A stretch of DNA of 64,000 nucleotides from Mucilaginibacter terrae (GCF_031951985.1 NZ_JAVLVU010000001.1:3100001-3164000), one strand, 5' to 3'; counted from the stretch's first letter, positions 46,537-55,064 are shown. Notes: generated from the sequence alone by a model not told the origin. Translations and numbers: made by a program.

Positions 46537-47073
46537 ATGACTAAGTTTAGGTTATTATTGAGTTTGTCCGTAATATTAAGGGGGCGTTATTTAATTTACC
46601 TCAAAGTGATTACGTAAAACCTGTATTGCGTTGCCTGTAATATAAATTAACGAGCTTCTGCAACAATGAGTCGTGATTCAACATTACTCTGCTAAAATAA
46701 TTAAAATCTCTATAAGGCCAATAGAGTTTATAGATTTTATTTAGCTTTCTGAATATACTATGATAGTAGCCTATATTTAATCATATATTACAATGCTTAT
46801 TTATAAAAAATCGAATATAATAATCATGTGAGTTACCCCTGCCTAAGGCAGATGCAAACATTATTAACAGAGTCATTCAAAAAATGAACGACTTTGCCCC
46901 TCTTTTGAATGATTGCACGCAGAACCATCCTTACTCAGCTGTAAGCAACCCGCAGCTGTAGGCGGGCAAACGGTCAAGGCCGGGCATGCGAATGCCCGTT
47001 TATATAGCCTTTACCGTTTGTCCCGGCGTAAGGTATCTTTGCTGGCACAGCGGGAAGGATTGTTGTTTTGCTA
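46537..47073. other. Intergenic region with GC-rich hairpins between RHS and mobilization operons
   Basis: 537 bases without a convincing gene. The left part (46537-46830) is AT-rich and must contain the promoter of the minus-strand RHS operon; no exact consensus is seen. The right part holds short hairpins: ctgcc-taa-ggcag (46839-46851), cccgc/gcggg (46949-46966) and cgggcat/atgcccg (46981-46998), probably ending the mobilization transcript. Their style matches the hairpin cluster at 48927-49148. Confidence 0.5.
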
Positions 47074-47658
47074 TTAATCTCTATTGGTCGGCGTATGAAT
47101 TGTCTTTTTCCTTGCACGCTCCCAAAGCTCATCTAACTTTTTCTTGTCCCTTTTATTTGCTTTATCATAGAGTTTGCTCCACGCCCTTGCGCTAATGTTA
47201 GTTTCAATTTCTTGTAGCTCTATAACTTGCTGATTGTTCAACCAATCGCTGCCTAAAGAAAACAGATAAGTCGATATAAGCACTATTACCAACCAAGGCA
47301 GAATCCTGCCAAAAATAATTTTATAATAATGCTCTGTATTAGTCTCAGGGAATAGCAAAAATCGAAACTGCCGGATCACTGGAACAGGCTTCCTTTCAAC
47401 TGCTTGTTGAATGTTTGTGAGCTTAACGTCAAGCGTTGCAGTAACCTCCGACAGGTCGGGCTTAGGTATTTCGACTTTTAAGTCACTGGTCTTTTGTTCA
47501 AAGCTTACCAATATATCTTTAATCACTTGGTCGCGGTCAGCAATACTTCGCTCAAGTTTTGTAATATATTTTCTCGTAGCTTTAGCTTCTTCTATCTGTT
47601 CTGCTAAGATTTCCTTTAACGTCAACTCGTCCATTGACAACTCGTTACTGCTGCTCAT
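47074..47658 (-). CDS. Mobilization-operon membrane protein
   Basis: A 194-residue protein of unknown function. Residues about 8-60 are a charged coiled coil (LKEILAEQIEEAKATRKYITKLERSIADRDQVI); one membrane helix lies near 118-140 (ILPWLVIVLISTYLFSLGSDWL); the C-terminal tail is basic (KANKRDKKKLDELWERARKK). Its ATG overlaps the relaxase stop by 4 bases (ATGA), so it is translationally coupled. Genes of this form often follow MOB relaxases in Bacteroidota and may link the relaxosome to the membrane or a coupling protein; this is inferred from position. Confidence 0.72.
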   Translation of the reverse strand: MSSSNELSMDELTLKEILAEQIEEAKATRKYITKLERSIADRDQVIKDILVSFEQKTSDLKVEIPKPDLSEVTATLDVKLTNIQQAVERKPVPVIRQFRFLLFPETNTEHYYKIIFGRILPWLVIVLISTYLFSLGSDWLNNQQVIELQEIETNISARAWSKLYDKANKRDKKKLDELWERARKKTIHTPTNRD

Positions 47659-48515
47659 AATCTCATTCCTTTCCGTTCTTTGATTTCGTTTTCCTCTCTA
47701 TCCCGTTTCAGATAAGTATTCGGTTGAACCTCTTGCCGTTTAGCCTGTTGGTTTTGTTGTTGCTTAAGTTTCTTTTCTATGGTTGCCAAAGCGAAGCCAA
47801 CTTGGCTTCCTTTAAACCTCACATGCTGCTGGTCTGTAAAAGCGATGCCCCGGCCAAGCTCTACTTCATAGCCATGTTTTTCCATTAGCTGCTTAACATC
47901 CAGCATCGTTTTGCTGCTTTGTATAGCCGTGTTTAAACGCTGCTTGAGCAATTCTTTCCGGTTGTCCAACCTTGGCTTCGTCTTCTGTTCCTGGCGCTCC
48001 TGCTTGCTTAAAAATCGGTTTGGGCTGAGTACTTGTGTCAGGTTATATTTTAATTCCATCCTCCGGCCAAACTCAGCCATGCGTTTATAGCTGTTGCTGT
48101 CACTGGCGGTCTTGCCATTGTAACCGATACGGTTTGCGACGATGTGTAAATGCTCATGCTTCGTATCGGCATGGGCAATGGCTACATACTGGTTATCCTC
48201 AAACCGGAATGCCTTCGCAAGTTCTGTAGCTATATCGGCTTTATCCTGAATGGTTAATCTGTTACTGTCCGCATAAGCGAAACTAATCGTTGCATGAAAA
48301 ACCGGCTTTGAAAGCCTGGGGTTCATTAACCTGACTTCACCAAACTGTTTCATCAATTGCTTTTTGTCGCCAAAGCATTGGTTAAAGGAAATGACCTGCG
48401 CCTGCTTTTTTGCAGCCTCCAATTGTTGAAGTTCTTTAGTAGGCTGCAACCTGCCTTCATGCAGGTAGTTTAGGCAGCCCCTGAAACTTTTACCTGTGAC
48501 TATCTTCCCTATCAT
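47655..48515 (-). CDS. mobB: Relaxase/mobilization nuclease (MobB/MOBP type)
   Basis: A 286-residue relaxase that should nick one strand at oriT and pilot it into a recipient. The N-terminal nuclease domain begins MIGKIVTGKSFRGCLNYLHEG, with the candidate catalytic Tyr in NYL near residue 17. The metal-binding three-His motif is HADTKHEHLHIVANRIGYNGK (about 113-130). A basic C-terminal tail (Gln/Lys-rich, about 230-286) is usual. It overlaps mobC upstream and the membrane-protein gene downstream by 4 bases each. Short relaxases like this are typical of mobilizable Bacteroidota elements that borrow a conjugation apparatus. Confidence 0.9.
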   Translation of the reverse strand: MIGKIVTGKSFRGCLNYLHEGRLQPTKELQQLEAAKKQAQVISFNQCFGDKKQLMKQFGEVRLMNPRLSKPVFHATISFAYADSNRLTIQDKADIATELAKAFRFEDNQYVAIAHADTKHEHLHIVANRIGYNGKTASDSNSYKRMAEFGRRMELKYNLTQVLSPNRFLSKQERQEQKTKPRLDNRKELLKQRLNTAIQSSKTMLDVKQLMEKHGYEVELGRGIAFTDQQHVRFKGSQVGFALATIEKKLKQQQNQQAKRQEVQPNTYLKRDREENEIKERKGMRL

Positions 48516-48886
48516 GATATATAACCATCTATTTGATCTGTTATACTTTTAAGCTCCCTTGTTTGTTGGTTGAGCAAAGCCCTGTCCATCACATCAAGAT
48601 CTTCATTACGATTGCGCTTCCTGGCAATTTGATTTAAGTTAGCGGCAATATGATTTAGCCTACCTTTGAATTCCAGCACCTCCCTCGGCAGTGACCTTAA
48701 CCTTTGCTTCACCTTACCATGCAAGCCTAACTCCCTCAAGTATTCAGAGACAGTCATGCTTGCCCTTTGGGCTTTATTCTCAATTACCTTCCGTTCGACC
48801 AGGCTGCACATCACAGCCAAATGCTCCCGTTTCTTAATCGCCTGTTTTGGCCTGCCTCCCTTGTTTTTTACCCTTGCCTCTTCCAT
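48512..48886 (-). CDS. mobC: MobC-type relaxosome accessory protein
   Basis: About 124 residues from ATG 48886 (MEEARVKNKGGRPKQAIKKREH). An in-frame ATG at 49000 would add 38 residues, but that part runs through the hairpin-rich region and looks unlike the family. The RHH-like/MobC features are a basic GGRPK start, KAQRASMTVSEYLRELGL (ribbon-helix-helix-type helix) and LNHIAANLNQIARKRN, the strongly conserved MobC motif. It should bind oriT and help the relaxase. First gene of the three-gene mobilization operon, overlapping the relaxase by ATGA. Confidence 0.87.
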   Translation of the reverse strand: MEEARVKNKGGRPKQAIKKREHLAVMCSLVERKVIENKAQRASMTVSEYLRELGLHGKVKQRLRSLPREVLEFKGRLNHIAANLNQIARKRNRNEDLDVMDRALLNQQTRELKSITDQIDGYIS

Positions 48887-48926
48887 ACCCGTTAAGCTTT
48901 TGTTATACTGATATACAGCTTCACCG

Positions 48927-49148
48927 CTTAAGCGAAGCTTAAGATAAATCCCCACGAATGCGATAGCATGAGTGGGGCCAGCAAGTTTTGGCTTAGCCAA
49001 AACATAGCTGGCTCACACGTTGGGGCAAAGCCCCTCTTGTTCTGTTATGCTGCCTTAGGCAGCTCTTGCTCAAGCGAAGCTTGAGCGTCTGTTCCTCACC
49101 GGGACGTAGTCCCAGGTGAGGACATTGATGCCGCCCTTGGCAGCATTG
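48927..49148. other. Triloop hairpin cluster, candidate oriT
   Basis: Seven short inverted repeats in about 220 bases, all with 3-base loops: cttaagc-gaa-gcttaag (48927-48943), gttttggc-tta-gccaaaac (48985-49003), ggggc-aaa-gcccc (49022-49034), gctgcc-tta-ggcagc (49049-49063), gctcaagc-gaa-gcttgagc (49068-49086), cctcaccgggac-gta-gtccc-a-ggtgagg (49094-49121) and tgccgcc-ctt-ggcagca (about 49130-49144, one mismatch). It lies directly upstream of mobC, where oriT of mobilizable elements usually sits. No known nic consensus was recognised, so oriT is an inference. Confidence 0.5.
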
Positions 49149-49149
49149 G

Positions 49150-50136
49150 TCAAGCTTGCTTTAGCCGCTCCCGCAACAGCTTCATGTCGGAACTAACCTT
49201 TTTCTTTTTTACCTTGGAATAGATTTGGGTAGTGCGGATGCTGGAATGACCGAGCATTTTTGACACGCTTTCCATCGGCACGCCATTTTCTAAAGTCACC
49301 GTTGTGGCGAACGTGTGACGTGCGATATGGTAAGTTAATTCAAAATTCAGATTGGCTTCCTTGCTGATCCTTTTCAGATAACGGTTGGTCGTTTGATTGG
49401 AATAAACCGGGAACACCGTTCCCGCACTAACCGCCATTGGGTGCCCTTTATATTTTCGGATCAAGGCAATGGCTTCGGGCAATAACAGCACATAGAATTT
49501 TTTGCCTGAGAAATTAGCGGTCTTCTGCCTGACCATTTCGATCCACTTCTCACCCTCGATGTCGGTGACCAGATGGTCGTCACTTAGCTGGCATATATCG
49601 GCAAAAGCCAGCCCTGTATAACAACTGAAAACAAAGTTATCCCGGACGATCTTCAGTCCATCTTTTTCTAATTCCAATTCTTTGACGGCTTCCAGTTCTT
49701 CCAACTCTAAACACTGCCTGTCCTTGGTGATAATATGCCGCTCAAACCTTACAAACGGGTCTTTGACAATCCAGTCATTTTTAAGCGCGATGTTCATCAT
49801 CTTGCGTAAGCGCTCAATATGTTTCATGATTGTGTTGTTGCTGCAAGGGCGCTGCCCTTTGTCCGGTGTGCGCTGGCGCAAATAGATTTCAAAATCAACT
49901 ACAAATCTGTAATCAAGCTGTGAGAGGTAGATGTCTTTCCGTTTCTTCTTGTTGACTAAAAACTCTTTGACGTAACGCTCGGTACTGTAGTAGTTTTTCA
50001 TCGTACCAGGCTCCAACAGTTTTTTGATTTCGGTATTATGATAGGTCATTAACCACAACAACGTGGTCTGCTCCTCTTCGATACCTTCTATCTTAGTGTA
50101 TGTTATGGAGAAGTTGACCACCCTGTTCCGGGCCAA
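49150..50136 (-). pseudogene. Tyrosine recombinase truncated by IS21
   Basis: The reading frame of 328 residues lacks the first roughly 100 residues of an integrase. Its first ten codons (MARNRVVNFS) lie in the IS21 terminal repeat; true homology to the island 1 integrase begins at KIEGIEEEQTTLLWLMTYHN. The core-binding and catalytic domains are intact: CYTGLAFADICQL, HIARHTFATTVTLENG (His, Arg) and MLGHSSIRTTQIYSKV (His, Tyr). Without the arm-binding domain it is probably inactive. The missing 5' part is not found on the far side of the IS21 copy, so the insertion was accompanied by a deletion. It lies between the candidate oriT and IS21, suggesting the mobilization module once had its own integrase. 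Confidence 0.82.
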
Positions 50137-50218
50137 ACTGACCAGGCAATTTGCTGACGTGAGATGTGCAGCGGGTGCTTAAGAAGCGTTGTCAAAAATA
50201 GGTATTTAAAAGTTATTT

Positions 50219-50967
50219 TTATTCAAGGTTGTTTGCCGTTATTGGTGTACGCTTTCTTCTCATCGATTCTCCTTTCAATTCTATCCGGTGTGCATCGTGA
50301 ACGATCCGGTCCAGGATAGCATCAGCAATTGTCTTTTCACCAATCACTTCAAACCACTTGCTTACCGGCAGCTGAGAGGTAATGATCAGCGAGGTCTTAC
50401 CGTGCCGGTCCTCGATGATCTCCAGCAGGGCGGCCCTGCTCTGGGCATCAAAAGGCTGTATCCCAAAGTCGTCCAGTATAAGCAGTTGTGTCCTTTCCAG
50501 TTTAGCGATCTCCTTGATATACGAGCCATCAGCCTTAGCCATTTTGAGTTTGGCAAACAGCTTGGGCGTGCTGGCATAGAACACCCGGTAGCCCTGATAC
50601 AGGCCTGATGGCCAATAGCTGAAGCCACGTAGCTTTTGCCGATACCGGTGCTGCCAGTGACCAGGATGTTTTCAAAGCGGTCAATGAACGTACATTCGGC
50701 CAAGCGCATGATCTGGTTGCGGTCGATACTTCGTTCAGCATGGTAGTGAACGTCCTCTATAGCGGCTTTATAGCGGAACTTGGCATATAGGATCGTGCGC
50801 TCAATGCGCCTGTTCTGGCGGTCGTCCCATTCGGCATCTACCAGGTGGCCCAGCAGTTCATCTGCTGTATAATCATTCGTTTTACCGGTTTCCACGCTGC
50901 TTTTGAAAGCATGGAACATGCCGAAGAACTTCATCTTCCGCAGTTTGTCTAAGGTGTCTTGATTCAT
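50219..50967 (-). pseudogene. istB: IS21 helper ATPase IstB, frameshifted
   Basis: The transposition helper ATPase is split in two frames. The N-terminal frame starts at 50967 (MNQDTLDKLRKMKFFGMFHAF) and has the Walker A motif VTGSTGIGKSYVASAIG; it leaves the correct frame after GHQAC. The C-terminal frame (to 50219) starts within ...YQGYRVFYASTPKLFAKLKMAKADG and has Walker B LLILDDFGIQPF and the LDRIVHDAHRIELKGESMR end. Adding one base near 50600-50603 joins them into about 248 residues, the normal IstB length. Either a real inactivation or a sequencing error; it begins 43 bases after istA. Confidence 0.82.
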
Positions 50968-51010
50968 GTTGTTATAGTTGTTTGTTATTAATGCTTATTT
51001 GTAATCCCCT

Positions 51011-52540
51011 CTAATTATTATTGTGGCTGGGCATAGGCAGCTCGTCTGCGAACAGGCTTTCTTCATAGCTGTCCATGTTGTTCTCCAGGATAGTTTGTAT
51101 GGTTTTATAGTTGTAAATGCCATAGCTTAAAGCACGCTGGCAGGCGACGATCAGGCGCTCGTTACCCGCTTTCTTGGCAAAGCCCAATACCCCCAGGCAG
51201 GACTTGTAGGCCTGTTCCGGGTGCTGCTTGCGGTCCAGTATCTTCAGGATATACAGCCTGACATCCTCATGGATCGAGGCCGCCCAGTCCAGGAACATAT
51301 CAGGTGACCAGTCCGCCTTAAAGCGGTGTGTGGTGGCCAAGTGCTCTTTATCTGTCGTATAGCCGTAAGGATTCTTATTGCGTTTGTGCAGCGCGATCCG
51401 CTCATAGTTAGAAAAGATCTCTACGGTTGTGCGTGAGTATAAAAGCTTTACCCGTTTACCGATGTAGCGGTAAGGAACGCTGTAGTAGTGTTTATCAGGG
51501 CCCAGGTTAACATGCCCGTTCTTGATCACTTTGGCATAGAAGTGCTGTTTGAACTGGTAGCGCATGACCGGAAGCGGGGTGAGTGTATGCCTTTCTACTT
51601 CCTCGAACTGAAGCCTGCGGCTATAGTTACGTCCTTTGAGGAACTGGGTGTTATGCACCTCCAGGGCTTCCCATATCGCTGCATTGAGGTCTGCAAGAGA
51701 ATGATAGGTTTGTTTGTTTAAAGGTGCATAGACCTTGCTATAAAGGATCTTAACAGCACCTTCCACCAGCGCTTTATCACGCGGGCGGTACGCCCGCGCA
51801 GGTAAGATGGTGGTACCGTAATGTTCGGCAAAGTCCTCAAAAGTCTCATTCAGGGTAGGCTCATAGCGGCTGCTTTTGGTTACGGCAGCTTTGAGGTTAT
51901 CCGGCACAATGGCGGCGGGTACGCCGCCGATAAAGTGCAGGGTATTCTCGCAGGCGGCAATAAAGTCTTCCTTTTGCTGGCTCATAACAGCCTCTGCATA
52001 AGTAAGCTGGCTGGCACCTAGTATGGCTACAAAGACTTCTACTGATATGATCTCACCGGTATCCTTATCGGTAAGGTTCATCTTTTCACCAGCAAAATCC
52101 ACATACAGCTTATCTCCGGCTTTGTGATCCATGTGCATGGTTGGATTGACCCTGGCCTTCCATTGGTTGTAGTAAAAGCAGAACTGGCTGTACCTGTAGC
52201 CATCAGGAAACTCTTTGATATAGGCCTCCCACAGCATATAGCGGGTCATGCCGGTACGCTTCAGTTCTTTATCTACGTGGGGGAAGCACCGTAGCATGGA
52301 CTGCATACGGCTGCTGGGTGGCTGCTCTCTGGTCTTGCCAAAAAAGTCTTCCAGCTCCTTATCGTTCAGGGAATTGACTTCTTCAAACGTGCAGCCGCTG
52401 GCCTTAAAGGCGGATACGTACTTCTTTACGGTGTTTCGGGATGCGTCAACCTGGGCAGCTATGCTCATTAGAGGACGCTGCTGGCTGTACAACTTTAAGA
52501 TCTTTCTTATCTTACTCATGCTGATTGTTAAGTTGGCCAT
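51011..52540 (-). CDS. istA: IS21 family transposase IstA
   Basis: A 509-residue DDE transposase, full length. N-terminal HTH (MSKIRKILKLYSQQRPLMSIAAQVDASRNTVKKYVSAF, about 8-45), a second DNA-binding segment, and the integrase catalytic core with DKLYVDFAGEKM (first Asp near 147), AIVPDNLKAAV (second Asp near 215) and KALVEGAVKILYSKVYAPL (Glu near 262). The C-terminal Mu-transposase-like beta domain includes HYYSVPYRYIGKRVKLLY. An internal Met (MSKIRK, 52519) is another possible start. It lies inside the IS21 copy next to its right end. Confidence 0.92.
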   Translation of the reverse strand: MANLTISMSKIRKILKLYSQQRPLMSIAAQVDASRNTVKKYVSAFKASGCTFEEVNSLNDKELEDFFGKTREQPPSSRMQSMLRCFPHVDKELKRTGMTRYMLWEAYIKEFPDGYRYSQFCFYYNQWKARVNPTMHMDHKAGDKLYVDFAGEKMNLTDKDTGEIISVEVFVAILGASQLTYAEAVMSQQKEDFIAACENTLHFIGGVPAAIVPDNLKAAVTKSSRYEPTLNETFEDFAEHYGTTILPARAYRPRDKALVEGAVKILYSKVYAPLNKQTYHSLADLNAAIWEALEVHNTQFLKGRNYSRRLQFEEVERHTLTPLPVMRYQFKQHFYAKVIKNGHVNLGPDKHYYSVPYRYIGKRVKLLYSRTTVEIFSNYERIALHKRNKNPYGYTTDKEHLATTHRFKADWSPDMFLDWAASIHEDVRLYILKILDRKQHPEQAYKSCLGVLGFAKKAGNERLIVACQRALSYGIYNYKTIQTILENNMDSYEESLFADELPMPSHNNN

Positions 52541-52694
52541 GCTTAGGAGGTGTATATGTCTGCCTCCTTAGGATGGTTCGCTCTTCAGCACCAGCTACAC
52601 TATTACAGTGGTCACTTTCGCCCGGAATACCCTGGTCAGTTTGCCGCGGAATGGGTGGTCAGCTTGCCCCGGAATGGAATGGTCACTTTCATCA

Positions 52695-52838
52695 GAATCT
52701 CCAGCTTCAAGTTTGTTTTGTCCACTTTGGCGCAGTATTAATAACGTTCGATGAGCTTTCTCAAACCGTGATAATTGGCTTCTTTTCCACCTTTATCAGA
52801 TTTGGCGATTTCACGCGGCTCGTAAATCTTTAAGCTGT
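52695..52838 (-). other. Possible frameshifted coding tail between IS21 and the next gene
   Basis: In the minus strand a frame different from the upstream gene reads HLDLLNSLKIYEPREIAKSD and then GGKEANYHGLRKLIERY before a stop near 52741. The composition looks protein-coding and it begins exactly where the gene at 52839 stops. It may be the true C terminus of that gene after a one-base shift, or the remnant of another gene. About 46 bases remain between its stop and the IS21 end. Confidence 0.35.
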
Positions 52839-53567
52839 TCAATAAGTCAAGATGAATTCACCTTGCTTACTTGTTAAGGTATTCTTATCTGTTTTAGCTT
52901 TGCTGTTTTTGAGTGTAGGAGACTCGCTATTAAGATAGCTAATGAGTAGCTTAGCAATATCTGCTACGGCTTGGTTCTGAAGCTTAGAATTTGCTGTTGA
53001 ACGTTCTTTAGGAATTTTTTTAGCATCTCTTTTTAAATTTTCTTCCCAGAGTTTAGGATATAACTGGCAGATGTTGTTCATTAAAACACCTGAAAGTTTA
53101 TTGATGACTATCTCGGAAAGGATAGGCTGATCTTCAAAGGTAAATGGTATACCATTAATAACAAAGGACATCTCCACTTGCTGCTTCTGGATGGATGAAA
53201 GAGGTTTGACCAATTTTAAAAATTCAAGTGAGTTTTTCAACCTGGCATCCTTTGCCTTATCAGCGAGCATGTCTTTGTATTTCAGATTGAATTCTAGAAC
53301 GAAGAAAAGTAGGTTAGCATGATGATACCGGCATTCACCTTTAGATATAAGATTATGTTTGATAAGGATGCTGTCAATAAGTTCTAGTTGATTTTTGTAC
53401 TTGTCGTATTCCTTTTTTGTGAGAGGATGTTTGATAATAATCCTGTCATCATCTATTGCAACTAATAAGTCTATGTAAAGCCGGGGCATTGTAGCACTAT
53501 TGCTGATGGTTAGCTCAACGCCTCTTTCCTGACAGTTCTCATAAAACCTTACTGATTGCATGCTCAA
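52839..53567 (-). CDS. Unrecognised island protein
   Basis: A 242-residue soluble protein that I do not recognise. It has no signal peptide or membrane helix. It is rich in helix-forming, charged segments (DDDRIIIKHPLTKKEYDKYKNQLELIDSILIKHNLI; KYKDMLADKAKDARLKNSLEFLKLV). The middle FEDQPILSEIVINKLSGVLMNNI is the most hydrophobic. It is the first gene after the terminal integrase (64 bases), on the same strand. RteC-like or other Bacteroidota element regulators have a similar general character, but no motif supports that name. Its C terminus may be altered by a frameshift, since coding-like sequence continues in another frame. Confidence 0.6.
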   Translation of the reverse strand: MSMQSVRFYENCQERGVELTISNSATMPRLYIDLLVAIDDDRIIIKHPLTKKEYDKYKNQLELIDSILIKHNLISKGECRYHHANLLFFVLEFNLKYKDMLADKAKDARLKNSLEFLKLVKPLSSIQKQQVEMSFVINGIPFTFEDQPILSEIVINKLSGVLMNNICQLYPKLWEENLKRDAKKIPKERSTANSKLQNQAVADIAKLLISYLNSESPTLKNSKAKTDKNTLTSKQGEFILTY

Positions 53568-53630
53568 AGGTGAGAAAAATATAGATAAGCAAGGTAGTTG
53601 AGCTTTAACACTCCACTACCTTTTATAAGC

Positions 53631-54929
53631 CTACAGATCAAATATCTTCTTCTCCCAACTCTCAATAGCGCCTTTCTCAAAGCTATCTAAGTATGTTTGC
53701 GTTTGCTCCTCTGTAGCATGGCCTAATGCTTCAGATATGTAACTGGTATTTGCACCTAACCGTTTTAATCCAGTTGCATAAGTGTGTCTGCCTACGTTTG
53801 TAGTGAGTTTAAGGTTAGGCTCTCCAATCATTGCAGCAAGTTTCTTCAAATTGTCATTGACTGCTTTAAGGGCAGTTTTCTTTCGTGTGTACTGTTGCTT
53901 CAGTGTTTGATGTATAGCGAGGTCAAGGATTGGAAATACAAAGTTACCTTTGCTTCTATTCTTGTTTCTATAAAAGTCTAAGATACCTTTGTTATGTTCA
54001 TTGAGCGGTATCTCAAACTGTCCGCCTGTCTTGCGCCTAGTGTAGTTGATATGGCTCTCTGATATGTCTTGCCAAGTAAGGTAACTCATATCAATGAAGT
54101 TCATCCCTCTGCTATAATAGCTAAATAAAAACATCTGTTGTGCAAGGTGTAATGCTGAATCAGGTTCTAAATCAAGTTTTTTGAGCTTGCTTATCTTATC
54201 GATCGTGATAGCTATCTTCTTAGTTTTGCTGTTTAGTCGCTTATTGATGCTATACTTCTTTTCCCCAAACGGATAGTTTTCAAGCTTGAATAGCTTATCT
54301 TCTATTGCTTGATTAATAACTCGTTGCAGATTACGCATCTTGACACTGATAGTAGTGTCCTTGTTACCCCGTGTGTTACGCATCCAATACTCAAAGCTTT
54401 CAAGAAATCTAATGTTAACATCTATCAGCGATGCTTGCGGTTTAAACTTCTCTAGAATGTTTTGAACTTCAAGGTATAGTCCTGCAAGGCCTACACGCCC
54501 TTGTTCTTCAAGAATCTGAATTTGTTGGCTGTAGTAATCCTGTACAGATATACTGGTATTTGGTTTAAGCTTATGTTGCTCTGTCGCTTTGCCTTTAAGA
54601 TCAGCTTCAAACCTTTCAAAATCAAAGGGTACAGCTTCGAGTTCATATCCACGAAGTATCTTTTGAGCTTCGGCAAGCTTTGTTTCCAGCAATCCGTTAC
54701 ATTCCTTGAATCCTTTGAATGTTTTTCGGAAACGCCCCAAGCCATTGTCCTCTGCTTCTGCTGGCTTCCATTCTTCGGGTTTACAACGAAGTTTTAGGGT
54801 TTGGTCTGTTAATAAAGTGCTGATAACAAAATAGCGGCTTTGTCTGTCATGAGTTATTCGTAGAGCGACGGCATACTCGCCATTTAAAAGTTTCTTAGTT
54901 GTTTTAAGTACAATTGCTATTGTAGCCAT
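53631..54929 (-). CDS. Tyrosine recombinase/integrase of island 2
   Basis: A 432-residue site-specific recombinase of the Bacteroidota type. Arm-binding domain (about 1-110, MATIAIVLKTTKKLLNGEYAVALRITHDRQSRYF), core-binding domain (about 125-235), catalytic domain (about 245-430) with SYYSRGMNFIDMSYL (Arg), KTGGQFEIPL (Lys), NVGRHTYATGLKRLG (Arg, His; the usual first His is Asn) and ALGHATEEQTQTYLDSF (His, Tyr). The start codon is 136 bases from the tRNA-Pro core. Three 12-bp iterons lie between. It is only distantly similar to the island 1 enzyme although both cores are the same, so two integrase lineages seem to have used this tRNA. Confidence 0.9.
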   Translation of the reverse strand: MATIAIVLKTTKKLLNGEYAVALRITHDRQSRYFVISTLLTDQTLKLRCKPEEWKPAEAEDNGLGRFRKTFKGFKECNGLLETKLAEAQKILRGYELEAVPFDFERFEADLKGKATEQHKLKPNTSISVQDYYSQQIQILEEQGRVGLAGLYLEVQNILEKFKPQASLIDVNIRFLESFEYWMRNTRGNKDTTISVKMRNLQRVINQAIEDKLFKLENYPFGEKKYSINKRLNSKTKKIAITIDKISKLKKLDLEPDSALHLAQQMFLFSYYSRGMNFIDMSYLTWQDISESHINYTRRKTGGQFEIPLNEHNKGILDFYRNKNRSKGNFVFPILDLAIHQTLKQQYTRKKTALKAVNDNLKKLAAMIGEPNLKLTTNVGRHTYATGLKRLGANTSYISEALGHATEEQTQTYLDSFEKGAIESWEKKIFDL

Positions 54930-54963
54930 AACGATGGGTGTTATGACAGTTTCGCAGTAAATT

Positions 54964-54999
54964 GGGGGTAAACAAGGGAGTAAACAAAGGGGTAAACAT
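54964..54999. repeat. Three 12-bp iterons near att core C
   Basis: Tandem units gggggtaaacaa, gggagtaaacaa and aggggtaaacat at exact 12-bp spacing, 35 bases upstream of the integrase start and 68 bases from the core. This is a good candidate for arm-type integrase or excisionase binding, or autoregulation of the integrase promoter. Confidence 0.6.
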
Positions 55000-55016
55000 C
55001 CTTGAATAAAAACAAA

Positions 55017-55058
55017 AAAAGCATACTCAATCAGTCCTAAAACCTCTTAAATATGCTT
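55017..55058 (-). terminator. tRNA-Pro terminator hairpin
   Basis: Stem gaaagcatatt / agtatgcttt (minus strand, one mismatch) followed by a T-rich run, 7 bases after the encoded CCA. Loop and stem closely match the hairpin at 22548-22592. Confidence 0.65.
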
Positions 55059-55064
55059 TCTAAC

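Larger units (their letters stand above)
50106..52694. mobile_element. IS21-family insertion sequence
   Basis: About 2.59 kb with istA and istB in the usual order. Ends: tggagaagttgacca at 50106 and, on the other strand, tgatgaaagtgacca ending at 52694, both starting TG. Iterated inner repeats: tgacca at 50115 and 50139 on the left; tggtca at 52609, 52633, 52656 and 52680 on the right, spaced 23-24 bases, as is typical of IS21 termini. No target duplication is seen (left flank ...tgtta, right flank gaatc...), fitting a deletion or recombination at the insertion. The 112 bases left of istB are the terminal region. Confidence 0.85.

Noticed and set aside
48886..49000. 38-codon N-terminal extension of mobC
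   Set aside because: It would start inside the hairpin cluster and its residues do not look like the family; ATG 48886 gives the normal MobC start.
52525..52833. Plus-strand open frame of 102 codons at the right IS21 end
   Set aside because: It runs through the IS21 terminal repeats and shows no protein-like pattern; the minus-strand reading is more plausible.
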